Translations under genes and position numbers: made by a program
NCBI RefSeq assembly: GCF_006538345.1
Contig: NZ_BJKL01000008.1
Coordinates: 124,001-188,000, forward strand
Reading direction: 5' to 3'
DNA: 64,000 bases
From: Alteromonas sp. KUL49
Lineage (GTDB): Bacteria > Pseudomonadota > Gammaproteobacteria > Enterobacterales > Alteromonadaceae
In this document: one piece after another, positions 9,563 through 18,922 of the stretch
How the letters are laid out: each line of letters starts with the position of its first letter
Position numbering within the stretch: position 1 is the stretch's first letter
The notes under the pieces: generated by a model
Databases searched by the model: none
What the model saw: only the letters and a program-made list of their open reading frames with translations
Told to the model about the DNA's origin: nothing

Positions 9563-10831
9563 CTAAACTGGCCAACTGAGCTCTACTTTCGCTCCTGAGC
9601 CAGTTTGGTTGGAAAGCTTAACTTTTCCGCCGTGCTTACTGATTACCGTCTCCACAAACGCTAGCCCGATACCTGCACCATTTGCCTTGGTGGTGAACAA
9701 TGGTGTAATCGCATTTTGAATGTTAGAAAATCCAGAACCATTGTCGGAAACTGTGAGAAACTGATGATTGTCACTTTGGTAGTAGTTTATAGCAATATCT
9801 ACTCCCCCGCCCTCGACTGACTCTATGGCGTTTTTTACAAGATTAATAAGCACTTGAGCCATCAATTCAGGGTCCCCATAACAATCATGATGACCTACGA
9901 AAGTGAGAGTGTCTTTTGGAGTTAACAATCCTTGTGCATGCTCTATAACTTCATTTAAATCAAAGCGAACTTTGTCGGGCTCGGGAACTTTCGCCACCTG
10001 AGAGAATCGCTCGACAAAATTGAGTAACCCTTCTGAGCGGGTTTTAATACGCGTTAATACCACTCGAAGTTGCTCTTCATTCCACTGTTCCATACTGAGC
10101 AGGGTTTCCGTCATTGAAGACATAGGCGTTAGGGTATTTCGCAACTCGTGACTCAGCACTCTCACTAGGTTTTTTTGTACGGCTTGCTCGCTTTGCTTCA
10201 ATTCATTCGAAATATCGATAGCGGTAAACAAATGAACAGACTGATTGTGATAAGTCAGCGAGCTCGATTGGCATCGCCAGTTTGGGGTAAGCGAAGGATG
10301 TTGTAGCTGGTTGTCTTTCACTACAAACCCTAAATCTTTGGCTTGTATACCCTGTAAAAAGCTTACCTCAGCGATATCGTAAGCTGCACCATTTGCGTAG
10401 GTGAGCATAAAATTCTCATCAAAGACCGCAATCGCAAGTGGGAGGTCTTCAAATAGCTGCTCGAGCATTATCGACAGTAACTGATTAGTGGCAGTATTGC
10501 TTTGACTGTTATTTTGTAATTGCTCTATTTCTCGACTCAAATCGTCGAGTAATTGGGATTTGCCACGCTGTGCTAAACCAACGCCATATTCCCCCATATT
10601 CAAACTTTGGGTATAAACGGTTAATCGCATGATCGACGTCGACCAAAACAACCATACTCGCCAAGCCGCCCAAAACAGAGGATAACTGGCGACAAATAGC
10701 AAAGTACAGATGGCTAATGTTGACCAGTCCCACGCATGCGCGAGCATGGCAAGTAGTGTTAGAAACACCAAAACCACACCACTAAGTGCGGCCTTTATTT
10801 TGAGCTCCACCGAATAACTTACGTTATTCAA
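9563..10831 (-). CDS. Sensor histidine kinase of the efflux-linked two-component system
   Basis: This 422-residue kinase has two membrane helices (about 12-32 and 36-58) with almost no periplasmic loop, then a PAS-like segment (about 125-185). HisKA follows, with LSHELRNTLTPM carrying the phospho-acceptor His. The HATPase_c domain contains NLVKNAIESVEGG, DNGSGF and GAGIGLAF. The layout resembles NtrY-type kinases that sense inside the membrane. The TTG start has AGAGGA about 9 bases upstream and overlaps the end of the response-regulator gene by 8 bases, so the two are translationally coupled and presumably cognate. Confidence 0.88.
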   Translation of the reverse strand: MNNVSYSVELKIKAALSGVVLVFLTLLAMLAHAWDWSTLAICTLLFVASYPLFWAAWRVWLFWSTSIMRLTVYTQSLNMGEYGVGLAQRGKSQLLDDLSREIEQLQNNSQSNTATNQLLSIMLEQLFEDLPLAIAVFDENFMLTYANGAAYDIAEVSFLQGIQAKDLGFVVKDNQLQHPSLTPNWRCQSSSLTYHNQSVHLFTAIDISNELKQSEQAVQKNLVRVLSHELRNTLTPMSSMTETLLSMEQWNEEQLRVVLTRIKTRSEGLLNFVERFSQVAKVPEPDKVRFDLNEVIEHAQGLLTPKDTLTFVGHHDCYGDPELMAQVLINLVKNAIESVEGGGVDIAINYYQSDNHQFLTVSDNGSGFSNIQNAITPLFTTKANGAGIGLAFVETVISKHGGKVKLSNQTGSGAKVELSWPV

Positions 10832-12218
10832 TATCGAAATCCTCTTTCTCTAGACCATGCTTCTCCATGCGTCGATAGAGCGCATTTCGAGAAATCCCGA
10901 GAGCCGAAGCAGCTTTACTAATGTGGCCTTGATACTTTTTGAGTGCCTTAGTGATCATATCTAGCTCAACGTCGTCCAGAGGACGTAATGCATCACTGAT
11001 TCCACCATCCTCTGGAACTAGAGCACTGGCTTTTTCAGGCAACATAATATGGGCAGGCAATATCTCTGTTTCGCGACACAAAATAACCGCGCGCTCTATC
11101 ACATGACTGAGTTCTCGAACATTACCTGGCCATGCATATCCTTGGAACAAGGCTACCACTTCATCACTGATGGTAATTTTTGGCTTGGCGTACTTAGTCG
11201 CAAACTTATCGACGAAATTTTTGCTAAGCGGAATGATGTCGTCTAAACGCTCTCGTAGCGGCGGCAATACCAAGACAAAGGTGTTTAATCTGAAGAGTAA
11301 ATCCTGCCTAAACTCTCCCGTAGCCACCATGTTCTCAATATCCGCATTGGTCGCGCTTATCACTCTCACGTCAGCATTATACGTTGTGCTAGCGCCAACG
11401 GGTTCAAACTCTCCAATCTCGAGTACGCGTAATAATTTTGGTTGAACCCGAGCAGGTAACGTACCAATCTCATCAAAAAACAAAGTGCCATACTGCGCAA
11501 GCTCGAATCGCCCTTTGCGGTTATCTCTCGCGTCCGTAAATGCCCCTTTTACGTGACCAAAAAGCTCGCTTTCAAATAGATTATCGGGAACAGCTCCCAT
11601 ATTTACTGAAACAAACGGCGACTCTCTGCGTTCAGAGAACTTGTGAATACGCTGAGCGAGTAATGACTTACCCGTACCGTTTTCCCCCAGTATCAAGACA
11701 CTGGCTTGTGTATCGGCCACCTGCTCGACCATTGATTCCAAAGCTTGCATTGACGCAGATTCGGCAACCCAATCGCTACCTGGAGATTGACGCAACTCAG
11801 ATGGTTCTGGTTTTCTCTGTGATTTGGAGACAGATACAGGGCGATGAATATAGTTGTCGACCAATTGAAGCAATTTTTGGTTGTTCCAAGGTTTTTCAAT
11901 AAAATCAGCGGCACCTGCCTGGATACCCTTTACTGCCAACTCAATATTGCCCCACGCGGTCATCAACACAGTAGGCAAACCTTGTTGATTAAGCTGATGT
12001 AGAATGTCTAATCCTTCGAGACCACTTGTCGTGTCCCGACTAAAGTTCATGTCGAGTAACACTAAACCCGGTCTGTGCTGGGCAGTAATTCGAGCCAACT
12101 CAACTTGACCGTCAGCTTCGAGTACTTGGTAACCTTGATTGGAAAGCAGCATGGATAGGGCTAAACGAATGTCCTCATCGTCATCCACCACGACTACTAA
12201 TCCCTTTGATTGTTGCAT
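10824..12218 (-). CDS. Sigma-54-dependent response regulator (NtrC family)
   Basis: This 464-residue activator has a receiver domain (1-125) with the phospho-acceptor Asp at 56 (GLVLLDMNF). A sigma-54 AAA+ domain follows, with Walker A GENGTGKS (about 176-183) and the sigma-54 contact loop GAFTDA. The C-terminus is a Fis-type helix-turn-helix (KAASALGISRNALYRRM). A good ribosome site, AAGGAAGG, precedes the ATG. The gene sits just after an ABC efflux operon and before its kinase. It most likely activates that operon, which has an imperfect sigma-54-like promoter sequence upstream of its first gene. Confidence 0.9.
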   Translation of the reverse strand: MQQSKGLVVVVDDDEDIRLALSMLLSNQGYQVLEADGQVELARITAQHRPGLVLLDMNFSRDTTSGLEGLDILHQLNQQGLPTVLMTAWGNIELAVKGIQAGAADFIEKPWNNQKLLQLVDNYIHRPVSVSKSQRKPEPSELRQSPGSDWVAESASMQALESMVEQVADTQASVLILGENGTGKSLLAQRIHKFSERRESPFVSVNMGAVPDNLFESELFGHVKGAFTDARDNRKGRFELAQYGTLFFDEIGTLPARVQPKLLRVLEIGEFEPVGASTTYNADVRVISATNADIENMVATGEFRQDLLFRLNTFVLVLPPLRERLDDIIPLSKNFVDKFATKYAKPKITISDEVVALFQGYAWPGNVRELSHVIERAVILCRETEILPAHIMLPEKASALVPEDGGISDALRPLDDVELDMITKALKKYQGHISKAASALGISRNALYRRMEKHGLEKEDFDIE

Positions 12219-12229
12219 ATCCTTCCTTT

Positions 12230-12261
12230 AAAAACGGCCTCACTTATAGGTAAGTGAGGCC
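12230..12261 (-). terminator. Intrinsic terminator between ABC permease and response regulator
   Basis: A perfect 11-bp stem (arms 12236-12246 and 12251-12261, loop of 4) is followed on the minus strand by GTTTTTA. It lies between the permease stop and the regulator ribosome site. It should cut most read-through from the efflux genes into the two-component genes, so that induction of the pump does not proportionally raise its regulator. Confidence 0.75.
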
Positions 12262-12291
12262 TGACATAGTGTGAAAAAATCTGCGCTATGT

Positions 12292-14760
12292 CTAGAGTTC
12301 TCTGAGTACGCGCATAGGGTCTTTTCTGATAACCACCCAACCCGGCAACGCTATCGATACCAACATGACTATTGCTAGTACAAGGTTTATAACAAACGTA
12401 ACGAGCCAATCAAATGCAGGCGCACTTTCAAAAAAGCCCACAAAATATTCGTATGCACCAACGGCTGCAATAACGCCAAAACCCAGCCCTACCAACAACA
12501 TCCACATCGAATCGTTTACTAATAACCTTAAAAGACGACTTCGTTTCGCTCCGGTAGCCATTCTCACCGCCAGTTCATAGCGCTTTTGGCTCGCTGTCAT
12601 CTGACTAAGCCCAGACACGCCAATGGCAGCGAGTACAAGTGTGAGTATGGCAAGACCTGTCACTACGTACATATTCAACCGTGTTGCTTCTGTTACCGTA
12701 TCCCAACGTTCAATCATTGATTCCACCTGCAGTTCAGTAAGACGGGAGTCCATTCCATTGAGAAGCCCTTCAACCGTGTCTAACTCCAGCGTTTCACCTT
12801 CAGGCATAATAACTACTGCAGATAGTTCATCAAAATTAATCCGTGTTGGTGATGGGAAGTAAATTTCTGGCGCATCTACATTTAATGCGCCGGTAGGCAT
12901 GGGGTAAGTGTCCTCGACAATACCTACTACCTTGAATATATCATCCGGCTCATCTCCCATTTTGAGCTCTTGGCCCACCATTGACTCCCATCCACCTTCA
13001 CCCGCACGATCAACAGCAAAGGACTTGGCAATCAATATGGCAGGTGTATCGACGTCTTGTGCTGTAAGGTCGCGACCAGCTAATAAGGTAATATCAAACC
13101 TAGAGAACATGTTCTCTGCCCACATCATGGGACGAATCATAACTGTATTACCGGTATCCGGATCAGGATAGGCACTCATAGAAACATTGCTGGTGAGTGG
13201 CAACGTATTGATATCATAAATTTCGGCATTCAAGCTCGATAATCGTTGAACGAAATCACTTCTTAGTTGTTGCCATTCACTACCTCGGTATTGCTCATAA
13301 CCCTCTAAAGACGCCTGCCATACTTCATCACTCACCTCCATGCTCACTTCATAGGCATTTGGCATGTTGTAACCCAAATCAGTGTAGGTATTGTTGTAGC
13401 TGTCTTTTACAGAAACAGAAGCGCCGGTAAGTAGAACGCACGCGAGTGTCAGTTGAACAATCATCAAGACTTTGCTGATCGTTGGTTTTTGCTGCGCAGG
13501 TGTGCCCTTACCACTTGAATTTAGGCTATCGGTCAGCGACGATTTATCAACATAGACCAATGCAATTGCAGCAAAAACTACATTGATGAGCGTAATGGCC
13601 ACGAGGGCAATTAACACACTGGTAGCATCCACTGAAATTTGATCGAGTAGAGGCAAATTATCACCTGCAATGGTTGGCAATACTTTAATAAGCCAGCCTG
13701 CCGTCAGCAAACCTAGTACTGTCGCCATCAAAAACATCGGCAAGTTTTCAGTAAAAACAAGACTGCGAAGTTTAGCGATTGAAGATCCCATGCAAATTTG
13801 AATCGCAAACTCTTTACCGCGGCTTTGATAGTGAGCAATAAACATGTTAAGCAAGTTAAGGCAGGCCATAATCAAAAGACTCAACATGGCGAACAACAAA
13901 ACAAAAACTAACTGCTGACTGTCACCAATAAACGCATCGCGATAACCTATCACTTGACCAGACACAGGCTTACTGAGTAAAAACTCTCTTGCGCGGTCAA
14001 TAGTAATATCAGTGTTAACATAATCGACGAACCACTGTTCGAGATCCGAAGCCGTAGGTAGTCTATTAGTAGGCCCGCGAACGAAGGTAATGGGGCCCAG
14101 ATTCAAGACAATAGCATCAGGCTCTGCAAGTGTTTGTTCCAAAGGTTCAAACTGCCAAACTTGTTCAAGCAACTGACCGCTCAAACTCACCTGGTTCATA
14201 CTCGTAAGATCGTCAAATACACCAAAAATTGGATAATCAGCGCCCTCCAGCCGAATGGTCTGTTGGGACATATCAGTGATTTCACCGTATGCAGATTGCC
14301 ACAGACTTTTGGATATCCAAACACCTTCCTCAGCATTATCAATATTGCTTCCCTGCCCCGTAATCAGTGTCAAACCCAGTACTTCTGGCGAACCTGATGC
14401 AGCGCTAAAGTATGTCACGGTCACATCGGTGTTGTTAATGGTTGCAATACCACCGCCAGGTGAAATATATCCCCATGATAATGCATCACCGAAGCGTGCT
14501 TTGGCAGACGCAACTCTTCGCGGATCACTGAAGAATGGGACAGTAAGACCTTCATTGAAAGCCATCTGCAAATCTACTTGGTACAGATTTTCTTCATTGA
14601 TATCCGGTAATGGTTTAAACAACAAGGTGTTTGCTATAGCGACAACAGTGAGTACGGCTGCCAAGGTTAAACCAAGAGTAACAATGAGTGGGAGGCTAAG
14701 TCGCGGCAGGGTAAATATGCGAGATATCCCTTGTTTAAAGGCGCTAATATGTAATCTCAT
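12292..14760 (-). CDS. ABC transporter permease, FtsX/MacB type
   Basis: This 822-residue inner-membrane protein contains two MacB-periplasmic-core plus FtsX units in one chain. A membrane helix near residues 22-45 is followed by a periplasmic segment, helices near 285-410, another helix near 435 (VLMIVQLTLACVLLTGA), a second periplasmic segment, and C-terminal helices with the FtsX-like stretch ELAVRMATGAKRSRLLRL. This duplicated layout is typical of large permeases that work with a LolD-like ATPase and an HlyD adaptor to export macrolides, peptides or lipids. It overlaps the ATPase gene by 4 bases (ATGA). The substrate cannot be told from the sequence. Confidence 0.88.
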   Translation of the reverse strand: MRLHISAFKQGISRIFTLPRLSLPLIVTLGLTLAAVLTVVAIANTLLFKPLPDINEENLYQVDLQMAFNEGLTVPFFSDPRRVASAKARFGDALSWGYISPGGGIATINNTDVTVTYFSAASGSPEVLGLTLITGQGSNIDNAEEGVWISKSLWQSAYGEITDMSQQTIRLEGADYPIFGVFDDLTSMNQVSLSGQLLEQVWQFEPLEQTLAEPDAIVLNLGPITFVRGPTNRLPTASDLEQWFVDYVNTDITIDRAREFLLSKPVSGQVIGYRDAFIGDSQQLVFVLLFAMLSLLIMACLNLLNMFIAHYQSRGKEFAIQICMGSSIAKLRSLVFTENLPMFLMATVLGLLTAGWLIKVLPTIAGDNLPLLDQISVDATSVLIALVAITLINVVFAAIALVYVDKSSLTDSLNSSGKGTPAQQKPTISKVLMIVQLTLACVLLTGASVSVKDSYNNTYTDLGYNMPNAYEVSMEVSDEVWQASLEGYEQYRGSEWQQLRSDFVQRLSSLNAEIYDINTLPLTSNVSMSAYPDPDTGNTVMIRPMMWAENMFSRFDITLLAGRDLTAQDVDTPAILIAKSFAVDRAGEGGWESMVGQELKMGDEPDDIFKVVGIVEDTYPMPTGALNVDAPEIYFPSPTRINFDELSAVVIMPEGETLELDTVEGLLNGMDSRLTELQVESMIERWDTVTEATRLNMYVVTGLAILTLVLAAIGVSGLSQMTASQKRYELAVRMATGAKRSRLLRLLVNDSMWMLLVGLGFGVIAAVGAYEYFVGFFESAPAFDWLVTFVINLVLAIVMLVSIALPGWVVIRKDPMRVLREL

Positions 14761-15473
14761 GCTACATCCTTAGCATCGTTAGTACGCAGTTGTTTTTCAC
14801 CAACGATTTTGCCGTCTAGTAACTGAATTTGACGATCTGCTAATCCACTATAGCGACTGTCATGGGTGACCATCACTATAGTTGCACCTTGTTTGTTAAG
14901 CTCAATCAGTAGCTTCATCACTGCATCGCCATTTTTGGTATCTAGGTTACCCGTTGGCTCGTCTACTAAAATAAGATCAGGATTGCCGACAAGTGCGCGA
15001 GCAATGGCAACGCGCTGCTGCTGACCACCAGAAATCTGATTTGGCTTATAATTGATGCGATGTTGCATACCTACTTTCTCAAGGGCATCTACAACGGCAG
15101 TTTTAATAACCTCTGCATTTTCCCCTCGGTGCTCGAGAGGCAAGGCGACATTTTCGTAAACCGTCATGCTATCGATAAGGTTAAATGACTGGAACACGTA
15201 GCCAATATGTTGGTTTCTAACCTGCGTGCGCTGATCGACTTTTAGTCCAGCGGTGTCAATGTCACTAATTTTGTAGGTTCCCTCGCTCGCTTGGTCGAGT
15301 AAACCCATTATGGTAAGAAGTGTCGATTTGCCGCAACCTGATGGACCAGTGATGGCGACAAACTCTCCTTTGAAAATATCAAGTGAAACTCCCTGTAACG
15401 CGTGAGTTTCAATCTCAGATCCAACATACGTTTTTTGGATATTCTGCATACTGACTACCATGTTATTACTCAT
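14757..15473 (-). CDS. ABC transporter ATP-binding protein, LolD/MacB family
   Basis: This is a cytoplasmic ATPase of about 238 residues. It has Walker [11 protein letters not shown]-loop VFQSFNLID, signature [14 protein letters not shown], Walker [13 protein letters not shown] and the switch His in MVTHDSRYS. It energises the downstream permease. It begins directly after the adaptor stop codon; both GTG (15476) and ATG (15473) are possible starts, and ATG is taken here. Confidence 0.92.
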   Translation of the reverse strand: MSNNMVVSMQNIQKTYVGSEIETHALQGVSLDIFKGEFVAITGPSGCGKSTLLTIMGLLDQASEGTYKISDIDTAGLKVDQRTQVRNQHIGYVFQSFNLIDSMTVYENVALPLEHRGENAEVIKTAVVDALEKVGMQHRINYKPNQISGGQQQRVAIARALVGNPDLILVDEPTGNLDTKNGDAVMKLLIELNKQGATIVMVTHDSRYSGLADRQIQLLDGKIVGEKQLRTNDAKDVA

Positions 15474-15476
15474 CAC

Positions 15477-16724
15477 TTACCCCTGTTGTTCTATGTTAAT
15501 TGTGTTGTGTGCAGTCCACTCGTCGTGCATCTGCGATATAAATTGGTCACCTTTTTGAAGCCCTGACTGAATGAGAAGCTTACCTTTAGTCAGATCACCG
15601 AGTTGAATCTGTTGTTTGGCTGCTTGATTACTACCGTCAGTAACGACGAAACGCTCTAGTTGTGAGAGAGGGCGTAAGCCTGCGGATTGGTTGACATAAA
15701 GTGCGTCATTTTGGGTGCGAATAAATATTTGCCCAGTAACCGGAGCCAGTGGTCTCGCATCTGAGGGGAGCTCGCTAGTAAGTCTAATTTCTGCAAGCAC
15801 TACCCCATTGTTTACCACCGATTCAATCCGATTGACTTCACCGGCAATTTGACCTTTGCGGGTCGTTAACTCAACAGAGGCGCCTATAGCAATTTGGTCA
15901 GCTTGGTGTTGAGGGATCCGCAGTCTTGCAAGGAGGGTATCAACCGAACCAACACGCCCCAGTGCGGCGCCTTGGGGCAAGGTTTCGCCAATTTCTACGT
16001 CTAGGCTTTGCAGCGTACCGAAAATACCAGCTTTTACTTCCATGTCTTCTAGTTGCTGATTAAGTAGTGCAACTTGTTGATCTTGCTGTTCAAGCTCAAT
16101 TTGTCGTTGTTTAAATTGAAAGGCTTGAACCTTGAGAAAGTGCTGATATTTTTGTTGTTCGAATTCGAGCTTTTTAGCTTCCTGCTTCACTGACAATTCT
16201 GCTCGCATGATATCCAGTCTTGCAGAAACGCCGCGTTCAGCGAGTTGTTTATTGACACTCAAGTCGAGTTGCGCGCGCTCGAGCGCTGCTTCTATCTCAG
16301 CAATACGACTCTGATAATCAAGACGCTCGTTCTCTTGCTCTAGTTCAAACGACTCCAACTGGGCTTTTTGCGCGTTGTAATTACCCAATGCAGAAAGATA
16401 CAACTGATTAAGCTCTGGATTAGCCAAAGACAATATCACCGTATCTGGTTCAACTTGGGCACCAGGTCGCAAATAGATCGCTGATACTTTCCCCGACGCT
16501 TGTGAGGTTAGTAGACGCTCTTGTGCCGAGAATAGCTCACCAAAAGCCTGACTATATAAGTCAACACTGCCTTGCTCTACCTTTAATAAGGTAACATCAT
16601 CGGCATTGACCGAAACGTCATTGCTCGCTGTGAGAGAGAGTGAGATAACCATAGCCACAACAACAAAGCCAGCGAGGGCGTACCATGGTTTATTCGATGT
16701 TTTCTGGGTTAATTTAATTTCCAC
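15477..16724 (-). CDS. HlyD-family periplasmic adaptor of ABC efflux system
   Basis: This 415-residue membrane-fusion protein has an N-terminal membrane anchor (about 15-32). The first half-lipoyl segment is followed by a long coiled-coil hairpin (about 115-230, rich in Glu, Gln and Leu), a second lipoyl half, a beta-barrel domain (RKGQIAGEVNRIESVVN) and a membrane-proximal C-terminus. It should bridge the permease to an outer-membrane channel, which is not encoded here and is presumably a TolC borrowed from elsewhere. The start is GTG, with AAGGA about 10 bases upstream. It is the first gene of the operon. Confidence 0.88.
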   Translation of the reverse strand: MEIKLTQKTSNKPWYALAGFVVVAMVISLSLTASNDVSVNADDVTLLKVEQGSVDLYSQAFGELFSAQERLLTSQASGKVSAIYLRPGAQVEPDTVILSLANPELNQLYLSALGNYNAQKAQLESFELEQENERLDYQSRIAEIEAALERAQLDLSVNKQLAERGVSARLDIMRAELSVKQEAKKLEFEQQKYQHFLKVQAFQFKQRQIELEQQDQQVALLNQQLEDMEVKAGIFGTLQSLDVEIGETLPQGAALGRVGSVDTLLARLRIPQHQADQIAIGASVELTTRKGQIAGEVNRIESVVNNGVVLAEIRLTSELPSDARPLAPVTGQIFIRTQNDALYVNQSAGLRPLSQLERFVVTDGSNQAAKQQIQLGDLTKGKLLIQSGLQKGDQFISQMHDEWTAHNTINIEQQG

Positions 16725-16757
16725 AACAATGCATCCTTTTTCAGTTGAAAGGGACTA

Positions 16758-16773
16758 TGAAAAAGGCATGCCA
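16758..16773 (-). promoter_or_regulatory. Sigma-54-like promoter candidate for efflux operon
   Basis: On the minus strand the bases read TGGCAT-GCCTT-TTTCA, against the sigma-54 consensus TGGCAC-N5-TTGCA. The -24 half is nearly perfect, but the -12 G is T, so the match is imperfect. It lies 34 bases before the adaptor start. A sigma-54 activator is encoded at the end of the same gene set, which makes the assignment plausible. Confidence 0.35.
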
Positions 16774-16907
16774 AAAAATTAATCTATAAAAATCAAAAAC
16801 ATATTACAGAAGGTTTAGTGGTGTTCGTTTTCGACTGTTCGATATCGAACACTATCGTTCGCTAGTGAGCTATAGCAAGCAACGAAGAAATGGGTAGGGC
16901 AAGAAGT

Positions 16908-16935
16908 GCAGGCTGGGTGCTTATTGCCAGCCTGC
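16908..16935 (-). terminator. Hairpin after secreted-protein gene
   Basis: A perfect 9-bp stem (16908-16916 with 16927-16935, loop of 10) begins 20 bases past the stop of the gene ending at 16956. The T-run after it on the minus strand is weak (ACTTCTTG), so it may slow rather than fully stop transcription. Confidence 0.5.
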
Positions 16936-16955
16936 TTGAAAAAAGAACTTTGCGA

Positions 16956-17528
16956 CTACTCGCTGAAATACTCCCAATATTCTGAGAATACCTCTTGAGA
17001 CACTTCCGACGCCTTAAGTTCGGTGAAAAACTGCGGAATCGTATCCATTAGGAATTGCTCTTCTGTTGGCGACGTTTCGTAGTCTTTGTATGCCGCTGTC
17101 CAAAAGTTATCCACGTCAGTTGAGTCCATGACATATTCAAAGGTCTCAATGGATTTACCTTGAACAAAGACATCGTAACGTACTTTAAACTCAGTATTGG
17201 AAACCACAGGAATAATGCCTAACGTACTGGCAGATAACATCAATGATGAAAACTGAGTTCCATCTTGCTTAGTTCTATGTCCTTTTAAAACTCGCACTCC
17301 AATGGGAAGACCCACTGCATCCTCATCTAGCGCCATAAACGCTTGATACTTCTCCATCATTGACTTTATTTCTTCGTCTTCAATGTTAGTAACAAAGAAC
17401 ACGGGAGGATATGCTTGACCTTCATGCTCATAGCTTACAATTGGGCTTACATTATCTTGAGCAAAGGCACTGAATACAAATCCGCTAAACAACAGTGACG
17501 ATAAGGCGCCGTTCATATATTTTTTCAT
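16956..17528 (-). CDS. Secreted protein of unknown function, partner of serine protease
   Basis: This is a 190-residue protein with a signal peptide ending at FSAFAQ (about residue 24). The mature part is acidic and soluble, with no Cys and no membrane segment. I do not recognise the family. It starts 13 bases after the serine-protease gene and is preceded by a GGTGAG ribosome site, so the two are probably one operon and may act together in the periplasm. A chaperone, inhibitor or substrate role would all fit, and none is shown by the sequence. Confidence 0.7.
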   Translation of the reverse strand: MKKYMNGALSSLLFSGFVFSAFAQDNVSPIVSYEHEGQAYPPVFFVTNIEDEEIKSMMEKYQAFMALDEDAVGLPIGVRVLKGHRTKQDGTQFSSLMLSASTLGIIPVVSNTEFKVRYDVFVQGKSIETFEYVMDSTDVDNFWTAAYKDYETSPTEEQFLMDTIPQFFTELKASEVSQEVFSEYWEYFSE

Positions 17529-17541
17529 TTATCTCACCCTG

Positions 17542-18726
17542 TTATAAATAGCAAAGGACTTGGTTAGTATATTCAACAGCGGATTTGGACGCAGATTCAA
17601 AGTCAGGTGCGTCCTCTTGAGCACTGTAGCTAAAACCACCGTTATCTAAGAACTTAGTAAGCAACACATTATCAATAGCAAAGTTCACATTCTGTGACGT
17701 AGTGCCAGACTCTGACAACATCATCGCTTGATTTAAGGTTCCAGATACCACGCCCAATAGCTGACCTTTAAAGCCAACCACTGCACCACCACTGTTACCT
17801 GGTTGAATAGGTGCTGAAAACTGGAAGCTTCCCTTCGCCCCTTTCAATCCACCTTGAGAAGTCACGTTGCCCAGGGTCATAGATGGGTAGTCAGACAGAA
17901 GGTTAGATAGAGGGAAACCAGTTGCAAATAACTGTTTACCCAAACTTGCTTCCACTGATTTATTGATGGAAACACTCTGAGGATTAGCGTAGTCAGTCGT
18001 AAGTACCGCTAGGTCGAGAAGGTCACTGGACTTCGCGATATCAGCAGTAAATGTTTGCCCTTTATGCTTCACTTCGATAAAAATACATTCACTAACAACA
18101 TGAGCCGCGGTAACTATGGTGCCTTCGCCATCGATATAAAATCCAGTGCCTGATGCCTCTGGGCTAATGTCCTCAAAAAAGTCCTTTACCGAAAAGGCTA
18201 TTGCTTGGTCTGATTCAGGTACGACTAAGTTACTGCTACTGCGATTCAAGAAGTGGATTAAGTTCTCTTTGATGCTTTTTGCAAAAGCGTTATAAACCGC
18301 ATTGATATCGTAAAATCCGCCGGTTCCACTCGCTTTACTCTCTACTTCTCTACTAAAGATGGTTTCGCCTTTGCGGTTTTTGATGGTGATTTTGAGGTCA
18401 GACTCGTAGCCTCCCCACATGAAATCCCAGTCGCTTACTGCACCTAGTTGAATCAAATAATCAAAATCACTCTTGGAATTTAATGGCTCACTGGTAGCAA
18501 AGAGATCCTTAGTCACAAGATCAGTAGCTTCTTCCAATGTTCCATAAAAGTTTATCTTGCTATCCGGCTTACTCTTATCAACGTAGTAGGCAACGGACAC
18601 ATCGATAGGTAACTGAATACCCGCATTTAATTTCGTATTTGTTTTTATGTCACCAGCGTTTTGCACTGGCGTGGCTTCACACCCGAGTAAAACTAGTGCT
18701 GCTAACACAATGGCAATCTGTTTCAT
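17542..18726 (-). CDS. Lipoprotein trypsin-like serine protease
   Basis: This is a 394-residue envelope protein. A lipobox LLGC puts the modified Cys at residue 16. An N-terminal domain (about 20-180, unknown) is followed by a trypsin-like domain with the triad His (VTAAHVVSE), Asp (LLDLAVLTTD) and Ser (QPGNSGGAVV). No PDZ domain follows, unlike DegP/DegS. The N-terminal segment resembles lipoproteins that sense or bind envelope components, which is inference. ATG at 18726 is preferred, with GGATAG about 11 bases upstream; a GTG three codons earlier has no spaced ribosome site. Confidence 0.82.
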   Translation of the reverse strand: MKQIAIVLAALVLLGCEATPVQNAGDIKTNTKLNAGIQLPIDVSVAYYVDKSKPDSKINFYGTLEEATDLVTKDLFATSEPLNSKSDFDYLIQLGAVSDWDFMWGGYESDLKITIKNRKGETIFSREVESKASGTGGFYDINAVYNAFAKSIKENLIHFLNRSSSNLVVPESDQAIAFSVKDFFEDISPEASGTGFYIDGEGTIVTAAHVVSECIFIEVKHKGQTFTADIAKSSDLLDLAVLTTDYANPQSVSINKSVEASLGKQLFATGFPLSNLLSDYPSMTLGNVTSQGGLKGAKGSFQFSAPIQPGNSGGAVVGFKGQLLGVVSGTLNQAMMLSESGTTSQNVNFAIDNVLLTKFLDNGGFSYSAQEDAPDFESASKSAVEYTNQVLCYL

Positions 18727-18922
18727 GTAGTTCACTATCCGTTCGACAATTCATTATTGGTGTAGGGAAATAGTATGATGGGAAAAGTAGGTTTTGAGTC
18801 CTGATTCCTTTCAGCCTATTAACTCGTCGATTATGCGCTAGTTGTAAAGGCAAAGTAAAGGGAGCGAAATCAGTAGAAAACGAGATAGGTCAATGATAAA
18901 CATCAACCTATCGAGGGATGTA

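Noticed and set aside
14134..14773. Long plus-strand frame of 172 residues opposite the permease gene
   Set aside because: It is antisense to a strongly supported ABC permease and resembles no protein.
18884..18912. GATAGGT/ACCTATC inverted repeat before mesD's end
   Set aside because: The stem is short with a 15-base loop and no T-run, so no function is assigned.
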